Positions 56,077 to 64,000 of a DNA stretch of 64,000 nt are shown here, piece after piece. The position numbers and the translations under genes were made by a program. How positions within the stretch are numbered: position 1 is the stretch's first letter; each line of letters begins with the position of its first letter. The DNA comes from Zanthoxylum bungeanum (taxonomy: Eukaryota > Streptophyta > Magnoliopsida > Sapindales > Rutaceae). A model generated the notes under the pieces. It ran no database searches, had not been told where the DNA came from, and saw only the letters and a list, made by a program, of their open reading frames with translations. The stretch lies in the NCBI GenBank assembly GCA_019454045.1, contig SKCR01018445.1:62001-126000 (forward strand), read 5' to 3'.

Positions 56077-59000
56077 TGTGGACAACAGGACCTGGTCGAC
56101 GCTGTTCTAGGCTCGCGGCCTAGTTGGGAAGTACAAAATAATATGGAGTCGCCACCCGGTGTGTACCGGGACAAAGATTTAAGGCCGCACTCACCCCTCG
56201 CAAGGGAAGACCTCAAACCGTTGGGTTCGGAATGGTCCCTTACTTATGCCACTTGTAATAAAATGATTTGTGCAATATTCTAACCAAGCCTAAACAACAT
56301 ATTTCCAAGGATAATTTACTCCTAAGTTCGCATGCATAAAATAAACAATTATAACGACAATATCATACAATAATCTCATGGCATACTTCAATTATATAAT
56401 GCGGAAAATAAAGAACAAAACTAAACATAATGCGAATTCCCAACGCAAAATAAATGACTAATCATGCTTTAATACCATCTCATGAACACATCAAATAAAT
56501 AACATGCGGAATTCAAGTAACGAATGACAAACAAATCAAAACATCATAAAACAAAATATGCGCCGTTTACTCAAGTGGTACATGGAGTTGTATCCCGAGT
56601 GCAGATCATACTACCGTCCATTCGGAATCGGCTATGAAATTTATGTCCGGGTTTCCATCCTAGAACTGTAGGACATAGAAATCTGACGACGCTGTTCTAG
56701 GCTCGCGGCCTAGTTGGGAAGTACAAAATAACATGGAGTCGCCACCCGGTGTGTACCGGGACAAAGACTTAAGGCCGCACTCACCCCTTGCAAGGGAAGA
56801 CCTCAAACCCTTGGGTTCGGAATGGTCCCTTACTTATGCCACTTGTAATAAAATGATTTGTGCAATATTCTAACCAAGCCTAAACAACATATTTCCAAGG
56901 ATAATTTACTCCTAAGTTCGCATGCATAAAATAAACCATTATAACGACAATATCATACAATAATCTCATGGCATACTTCAATTATATAATGCGGAAAATA
57001 AAGAACAAAACTAAACATAATGCGAATTCCCAACGCAAAATAAATGACTAATCATGCTTGAATACCATCTCATGAACACATCAAATAAATAACATGCGGA
57101 ATTCAAGTAACGAATGACAAACAAATCAAACATCATAAAACAAAATATGCGCCGTTTACTCAAGTGTTACATGGAGTTGTATCCCGAGTGCAGATCATAC
57201 TACCGTCCATTCGGAATCGGCTATGAAATTTATGTCCGGGTTTCCATCCTATATACCACGAGAGGCGACACATTTTTCATTTTATTCAAGGGCCACAACA
57301 TACATCATTTTACAATATATGCATATTTATCTACTCAAGGGCCACAACATGCATCATTTCATAATACATGCATTTACTATCTATTCAAGGGCCACAATCA
57401 TGCATCAATAAACGACTATCATGCGATAAAAATGAATGAAGCAATTAAAAAGATAGATGGAAATAATAGGAAAAGTACCCTCAGGTCTAACCTTTTATGT
57501 CGTCTTCGGACTTGCGTTTCACAATCGTCGGAAGGGCTATCACTCCGCAACTTTTCTGGTTCACCGGATTAACGTTTTAGCTCATTGTTTCGCCGTTTTA
57601 ACTCCGTTTTCCCTCCGTTTGCTGCTGTTTTTTGTGACTTTTTCTGGCCACTGTTCAGGCCTATTAAGGGACCATTTTGGCTCTATTGTTTTAGGCAGTT
57701 TCGGGTAGTTTTGGGGACTATTTTAGGGATGATTTCAGGGTGCAGTTCGGGTTAATTCGGGGACTATTTTAGGGTAGTTTTGGGTGCAGTTTCGGGAACT
57801 ATTTCTGGACTGTTTTAAGGCAGTTTTGGAAGGGTAGTTTCTGGGTTAATTCAGGGTGATTTCGGGACAATTTAGGGACTGATTACTCACAGTTTTGGGG
57901 CTAAGTGCGTGCATTTTTATGTTTCATTGAAGGCTTTTAATGGTGTGGCTGTCAGTCTTTGCGTTGAGGGGCAGTCGTGGATAATTACGTGGTTCATTGG
58001 TAGTTATTGGCGTGAAGACTGGGTGTGAAGGCCGGAGTTTTTGTGTATGTAGAATGAGCGTGAAGTCTGGGTTTTCGTGCGTGTGCTAGTGTGGCGTCTT
58101 GTGTTTGTGGCAAGCGTAAATTAAAGTTAAGGCTGGTGAGGGTTGTTGCGGCAAAAGGGCAAAGTGGCAGGTTTAGGGGGACGTGGACGAGCAGGTGCTG
58201 AGGTGAAGTGGGCTGTTTAGGCGCTGAAGGCAATGGGTGGCTAAGGGGCTGTTGATGGCGTGATGGTTTGAGGGTACAAGGGCAGTTAATCGTGGTGGTG
58301 TGAGTGTCGAGTGATATTCAGTGCGTGAGGCAGGTGATGACACTGCTTTGTTCGTGGCTGTGGGTTGTTGAGGGTGACGATTGGGCAGTGTGTGCCCGTG
58401 TAGAGTGTTAACCGTGTGTGCTGAATGATTGAATGGCACGGTGAGGATGGTTCAAGTGCGCGGCTGTTTTGTGTGATTATTTTAGTCGTTCATGTTTGTT
58501 GTTTACTGGTTTTTTTCGTTTAGGTCATGAAGGTCTTAGGGAAGAGAGCATTAGGGTTTTGTCATGGCTGTTGGCGAGAGAAGATGGGAGAGGAAGGAGA
58601 GACTATTAGGGTTGCATTCTTTTTTTTTTTGTTTTTTTTTTATTTGTGCCGTGTAATAGGTGAGTGAGGGGAGTGAGTCGTTTAGACTAGGGTTTGCATG
58701 GTTTAAATAGGAAATAAATCAATTTAATTAGGTGTATTTAATTTAATTTATTTAGGGAAAGAAATATGTGTATTTTAGGTGGATAATATTTAATTTAGGT
58801 GAGTGATTTCTTTAATTTTGGAATGATTTAATTTTAATTTGGAAGTAAATTATTTAATTTAATTTGTTTTATTTAATTTGATTTGGAATTTATTCAATTG
58901 GATTTAATTTGTGAATTTAATTTAATTTATTTAATTGGGTGTTACTTTGTGAATTTAATTTAATTAATTTAATTGGTTTGTGATTTTTAAATTAAGAATT

Positions 59001-59352
59001 TAATTAATTGATTGGTTATTTATTTTAATTTCGATTATTTTAATTTAATTTGTGTTTAATTTAATCGGTTTCAATTTATTTAGATTTAATTTAAATTTAA
59101 TTTGTGACATGTATTTTAAATGTTTTAATTATTTTTGGAGGTGATTTAATGGGCTTGGGCTAAGGTTAAGTTTTAAAACGGAGATTCACCAGCGAACCCG
59201 AAGCTAAACACGTGAACTAAATCCAACAAAACGTCAATTCTTGACGCTTCCCTTCCGACGTCCGTTTCCCGCGACTTCCGCGACTTAAAAGATAGTTGTC
59301 TCCAAATAAGACTCCTCATCGGGTTTCACACGCAAAAAATGCAATGCCTACA
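56077..59352 (-). repeat. Tat-type LTR A with 590-bp internal duplication
   Basis: On the minus strand it starts TGTAGGCATTGC at 59352 and ends TGTTGTCCACA at 56077. It matches the Tat LTRs but is diverged and lacks the palindrome array. 56077-56666 and 56667-57256 are near-identical tandem copies. 57640-57900 is a field of ttttgggga-tatttta and gcagtttcgggt words. 58720-59130 is a run of ttaatttaatt. Confidence 0.85.
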
Positions 59353-62289
59353 ATGTTGTTCGGGGCTCGCGGCCCGGTTGGGAGTACGGAGTAGCCCGCG
59401 GGGGACTATACCGGAGAATAATGGAGTCGCCACCCGGTGTGAACCGGGACAAAGATTTAAGGCCGCACTCACCCTTCGCAAGGGAAGACCTCAAACCGTT
59501 GGGTTCGGAATGGTCCCTACTTATGCCACTTGTAATGAAATGATTTGTGCAATAATTTAACCAAGCCTAAGCAACATATTTCCAAGAGTATTCTACTTTT
59601 AAATTCACATGCATGAAAGTAATCATCATAACGGCGAACATGCAATAGCACACAGCAATCTCATGAACATACTTCGATCATATAATGTGGGAAACAAAGA
59701 ACAACCTAAACATAATGCAAATTCCAAACGCAAAATGAATGACTAATCATGCTTGAAAATGAACAACTAAATAGGCTAAATCATGCTTAAGAACCAAGTA
59801 ACATACTAACGGCCTAATCATGCTTGAATACCATCTCATGAACACATCAAATAGGTAAATGCAGGGATACAAATAGTATGATTGATTGCATGATACAAGA
59901 GAAATCACCTAAGAAACAATTATGTATGACATGTGATGGAAAGGACACAATTCAGTGTATGCGCATTCGTGTAGCTTTCGAAAACGCGTTCGAACGGTAA
60001 ACAGAAGGTTCGCGTTCGTATAACGTTTGAGAACGCGTTCGAACGGGACAGAACCTGATGAAACAAAACACATTCGCGTTCGAGTAGCGTTCATAAATGC
60101 GTTCTAATGGTTTTCGCGTTCATATAGCGTTTGAGAACGTGTTTGAACGGGAACAGACCTGATGCATGATAAAACAAAGGAAATACGTGCGCGTTCGAGT
60201 AGCGTTAGTAAACGCGTTCGAACGGTAAACAGAATGTTCGCATTCATGTAGCATTTGAGAACGTGTTCGAACGGGACTGGACCTGATGAAACAAAACGCA
60301 TTCGCGTCCGAGTAGCGTTCGTAAACGCGTTCGAACGGTAAACAGAAGGTTCGCGTTCGTGTAGCATTTGAGAACGTGTTCGAACGGGACTGGACCTGAT
60401 GAAACAAAACGCATTCACATTCGAGTAGCGTTCGTAAACGCGTTCGAACGGTAAACAGAAGGTTCGCGTTCGTATAGCGTTTGAGAACGCGTTCGAACGG
60501 GACCAGACCTGATGCATGATAGACGACGCAACACATACATAGATAAGAAAATCCACAATGTAAGACCTCGTGTGCCTGATTGAACTTGTTCCCATTCAAT
60601 CAAACATACCTCGTCTGGCGCGGCAAAACATAGTGGTAAAGGTAGCCTTTAGGCGTTTTCCCTCGAATTGAGGACCTTTAATCCACCCTAGTTAGCCCAT
60701 GCGCATTAGAATGCAATACATGCATAAATAGAACAATAATATGCATAAAGTCAATGACATAACAAAAAGCGCGGCAAAACATCGTGGTAAGGTAGCCTTC
60801 AGGCAATTTCCCTCGAATAGAGGACCTTTAATCCACCCTAGTTAGCCCATGAGCGTTACATCACAATGCATAGAAAGTAAAGACAACGATATAGGACTTC
60901 GTATGCTCGGTTGAACATATCTCACATCCAACCAAACATACTTTGTCCGGCGCGGCAAAGTATTGGCGTAAAGGTAGCCTTTTGGCCTTTTCTTCCCTCA
61001 AATGGAAAACCTTTAGACCAATATGCTAAGCCCATGCGCATCACATCATCAACACACGAACAAACAACATACATAAAGTAAAAATGGCGAAACATAAGAT
61101 GCGGATAATAAACAATCAAGATAAAATAAAGGGAGATATGTGCCGTATACTCAAGTGGTACGTGGAGTTGTATCCCAAGTACAGACCGCACTACCGTCCA
61201 TTCGGATTTGGCTACGGAATTTACGTCTGGGTTTCCATCCTATATACCACAAGAGACGACACATTTTCCCTTTCATTCAAAGGCCACAACATGCATCCAC
61301 AAACGACTCTCATGCGAATAAAATAATTAAAAAACGAATGACAATAAATAGAAAGAGTGCCCTCAGGTCTAACCTTTTAAATCACCTCTCAGACGTACGG
61401 TACACGATCGTCGGAAGGGCTAACACTCTGCAACTCCTCCGGTTCACTGGTTCACTGCTCTCGTTCGCTGTCTCACTGTTTTGAGTCGTCGTTCTCCCTG
61501 TTTTGCTGTTATTTTTACTGTATTTCGCTGCTCTTTCGGTGACGTTTTCTGGTCACTGTTTCAGGTATTTTAGGCCACTGTTTTGGGGTATTTGGGCTAC
61601 TGTTTTGGTGATGTTAAGGGCTGCTATTTTGGTGATGTTAAGGGCTGCTGTTTTGGTGGTGTTAAGGGCTGTATGGGGTTACTATTTTCGGTGGTTTATG
61701 GGGATTTCTTGTGTGAATGAGCTAGGGTGTTACTGCCTTGCAGAATTTTTGAGGTTTGTATGAATGTGCTAGCCCCTTGGATGTGTGGTGGAGGCTTCTT
61801 TTTATAGGCAAAGGCTAGGGTTAAATCTTGTTCAAAAAGAATAAGTCAATTAGTGTTTTAGAAGGAAGGTCTAATATTTGATTGATTTTACTTAGGCATG
61901 ATTTTATATTAAATTGGTATATGATTTTTAGATTTTATTTAATTTTGTCATGTGTTAAATATTGTGTTTTATTAATTTGGATGTGTTTTTATGGGCTTTG
62001 GTGCGCTAATTGGGCTTGGGTGTGAGGCTAGCAGCAAAACCAGAAATACCGACGCCGTTCGAATGCCTATTCGAACTCTACACGAACGCCCGTAATCTGC
62101 TTGACGTTCGAACGTGGTCACGAACGCAGCACGAACGAAAACAGTGAACTAGTGAAATGAATCTGATGACATACTTATTCTGAATTTCCCCTTCCAACGT
62201 CCGTTTCCCGTGACTTCCGTGACTTAAAAGGTAGTGCCTCCAAATGAGACTCATCATAGGGACTTATATGCAAAAATACAGTGCCTACA
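59353..62289 (-). repeat. Tat-type LTR B, abutting LTR A
   Basis: It starts (minus) TGTAGGCACTG at 62289. The end lacks about 24 bp where it meets LTR A at 59353. It contains the CpG palindrome array (59955-60520), three gcgcggcaaa-catagtggtaaaggtagcc-type units (60620-61020) and one conserved block (61140-61245). It has no internal region or PBS on either side. Confidence 0.85.
59955..60520 (-). repeat. 113-bp palindrome-rich tandem repeat
   Basis: Positions 60218, 60331 and 60444 carry tcgaacggtaaacagaa at exact 113-bp spacing. Each unit has two TTCGAACG palindromes in slightly different half-units. It is the inverted, longer-period relative of the 53-bp array. Open frames across it are by-products of the repeat. 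Confidence 0.9.
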
Positions 62290-62950
62290 CCTGTCACACC
62301 AACAAAGTGTGTAGCAGTGGCCAAAAATTGGGTGATGGGATTTCGCTGACAGGAGTGGTTGAGCCAAGTATCAGTACGACTGTTTGTTGAGTGGTTGGGG
62401 AAAAGAATAATGGGGTTATGATGAGAAAGTGACATGAGCTGACGTCATGGGCGGTGAAATAGTAGATTTGGGAGTTTATATAAAGGGGTTGAAGTCTCAG
62501 ATTCAGAGGTTGGCTATTTTTTGAATCTCACAACTTTGAGAGAAATTGATAGTTGAAAATTTAGTGATAGAGAGAGAAAGCGGTTCGGCACCCGACCACT
62601 TGAGAGAATTATAATGGGGTTGTTGCAAGACCCGAGGTGTTCGATATTGTATCTTATATTCCTCCCCCACTTGTAGCTCAGGTCGGTCTTGACCCCGAAT
62701 AAGTAATAAAATACTCATCTTTCTCCCGTAGACGTAGGTTAGAGCTACTATATACCGAACCACAAAAATTCCGTGCATTTCTTGTCTTTTTAGAGCTACT
62801 ATATACCGAACCACATAAATTCCGTGCATTTCTTGTCTATCTATTAAATTTGTTTTTGGTTCCCTACTAATAAAATAAATTCACTGTTTAGGGAGGTCTG
62901 TTCGAGGGGTCAATTTCCCATATCACCCTTGGAATGAAAAGCCATCAACA
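62290..62950 (+). repeat. Gypsy 5' LTR, partial
   Basis: It contains gtttatataaaggggttgaa (TATA at about 62477) and a 60-bp duplicated segment (62731-62825, gagctactatataccgaacc twice). The end ccatcaaca precedes the PBS. It is related to the LTR ending at 52482. The left end is cut by Tat LTR B. Confidence 0.7.
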
Positions 62951-62952
62951 GT

Positions 62953-62970
62953 TGGCGCCGTTCGTGGGCA
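62953..62970 (+). other. Gypsy primer binding site
   Basis: tggcgccgttcgtgggca, two bases after the LTR end, same position as at 39898. Confidence 0.6.
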
Positions 62971-63009
62971 AAGTACAAAAAGTTGCAAACACACTAAGAC
63001 ATTGGAAGT

Positions 63010-63370
63010 AGATGAAAATCATAGAGTTATGGAGGCCTCAACGGCAGAGTGGATGGAAATGATGGAAGAAAACTTACGGTTGGAAAGAGATAATACACGA
63101 AAAGAAAAGGAGGTGACCTAAGCCTTCATGAAAACCATGATGGAGAATATTCAAAATTTGGAGAAGAAAACATGAGAGCAAGCATAAGCGGGCCGCAGTA
63201 GAAGAATAAAAGAGATTGCCAGTGGGAAAATGATAATTAGTTTAGAAAGGGACAAGGCACCAAGAACTGTTGGGACTTGCAGGAGCATATAGAGGACTTA
63301 GTGAAGAATGGCTACCTCAAAGAGTATGTTAATCATGAGATCATGAGAGCTAAGCAACGCAGGTAGTAGA
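63010..63370 (+). pseudogene. Gypsy gag remnant, internally deleted
   Basis: It reads NHRVMEASTAEWMEMMEENLRL then EKEVT-stop-AFMKTMMENI, like the gag start at 39990. After about 63240 it jumps to the knuckle region GTKNCWDLQEHIEDLVKNGYLKEYV, so the capsid part is missing. Several stops. No pol follows. Confidence 0.65.
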
Positions 63371-64000
63371 GGCCATCGGCCCGGGTGCCCATCACCTGGA
63401 ATAGGTGGACGGCGCCCGGTCGATGAACTTTTGATAAATATGGTTGTCAAGCTTTTGCAGCAAATAAAGCCTATCTTAAAATTACCCTCAAAGAGTTGTA
63501 AGATGGACATAGATCCCTAAAATACAAGTAAATTCTTTCCATTTTTAATAAGCAATTCGCACCTTTACACGTTTTTTGTCTATTTGAATGAGAAAGATTT
63601 TCTTGACATATTTTGAAAATACTCGAGATCGACATATACAAAAAGTGCAAAATGATGTACGGAAAGTGCGCACCCTGTGGAACACCAGCCCTAATGTCAT
63701 TATCAAACACCTCGGGCCGGAACGTTAGTACCCGATGTTTTTACACCTTCAAATACCGAAGTCATTGAAGACCTGCGTGACATTTGGCGCCTCAGGGTAA
63801 CCATAGCACGTTCATCGAGAGGGCCAACGTGGCGTTTGGCACTTGCAGGTAACCATAACACGTATAAATTGAAGACAGCTTATGAGGTATTACGGTACCC
63901 TTGGGTTTGCATAGCATGGGGAGAGATATTTCCCCCCATGGCGTTTGCCGCCCATATAGATGGAGCAAAAGCTTGGAAAAATTTGGATTTTGTAAGTTTT
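63371..64000 (+). other. Non-coding region of the gag-only gypsy element
   Basis: Shares accctcaaagagttgtaaga and atggaca-agatccc with 41623-41660. No frame with a motif. The 64-bp array of the other copy is not present before the window ends. Confidence 0.5.

Noticed and set aside
60104..60599. Overlapping minus-strand frames of about 160 codons as proteins
   Set aside because: They translate a 113-bp tandem repeat (recurring VRTRS-like peptides) in several frames; the openness comes from repeat composition.

Overview
This is nuclear DNA of a flowering plant, very probably a eudicot with a repeat-rich genome. No tRNA or rRNA gene and no ordinary single-copy host gene is visible. Nearly everything is nested LTR retrotransposons: Ty1/Copia, Ty3/Gypsy of the Athila and Tat lineages, and gag-only or non-coding derivatives, with a few small DNA transposons. 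The species cannot be named from the sequence.

Layout. 1-4005: remnant of a gypsy-type gag, then the 3' half of a Copia element (+) with its LTR. 4006-8203 and 18045-19262: one decayed Tat-lineage element (-), with IN, a second RNase H, RT-RNase H, protease and gag. It is split by the element at 8204-18044 (+), an Athila-derived retrotransposon with two near-identical LTRs of about 2.06 kb, a tRNA-Asp-type PBS, a PPT and a TGGG(T) target duplication. 19288-20488: 5' end of another Athila copy (-). 20489-23197: Copia LTR and pol end (-). 23198-34073: gag-only Tat-type element (+) with LTRs of about 3.1 kb and a 43-bp tandem repeat. 34074-36440: more Copia gag-pol (-), probably the other half of the 22-kb copy. 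36441-39687: divergent LTR pieces and a Copia-type LTR with an iMet PBS (-). 39688-52482: gag-only gypsy element (+) with a 64-bp tandem repeat, itself interrupted by a complete coding-poor LTR element at 42685-51275 (TSD CTTAT). 52483-56076: AT-rich DNA with a Stowaway-like MITE and a hAT-like element. 56077-62289: two abutting Tat-type LTRs (-). 62290-64000: start of another gag-only gypsy element (+).

The most notable object is the element at 8204-18044. Its RT, RNase H and integrase core are gone, so that protease is fused in frame to the integrase tail. The space downstream of pol holds two cargo reading frames. One is a short basic, cysteine-containing protein resembling the nucleic-acid-binding cysteine-rich proteins of flexuous plant RNA viruses. 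The other is a complete intronless LONELY GUY (LOG) cytokinin-activating enzyme of 217 residues with its catalytic motifs preserved. Gag carries frameshifts while LOG is intact. Acceptor-like splice tracts lie just before gag, the cysteine-rich ORF and LOG. A non-autonomous retrotransposon carrying a hormone-activation gene next to a viral-type accessory protein is the candidate undescribed system here. Expression and mobility are inference.
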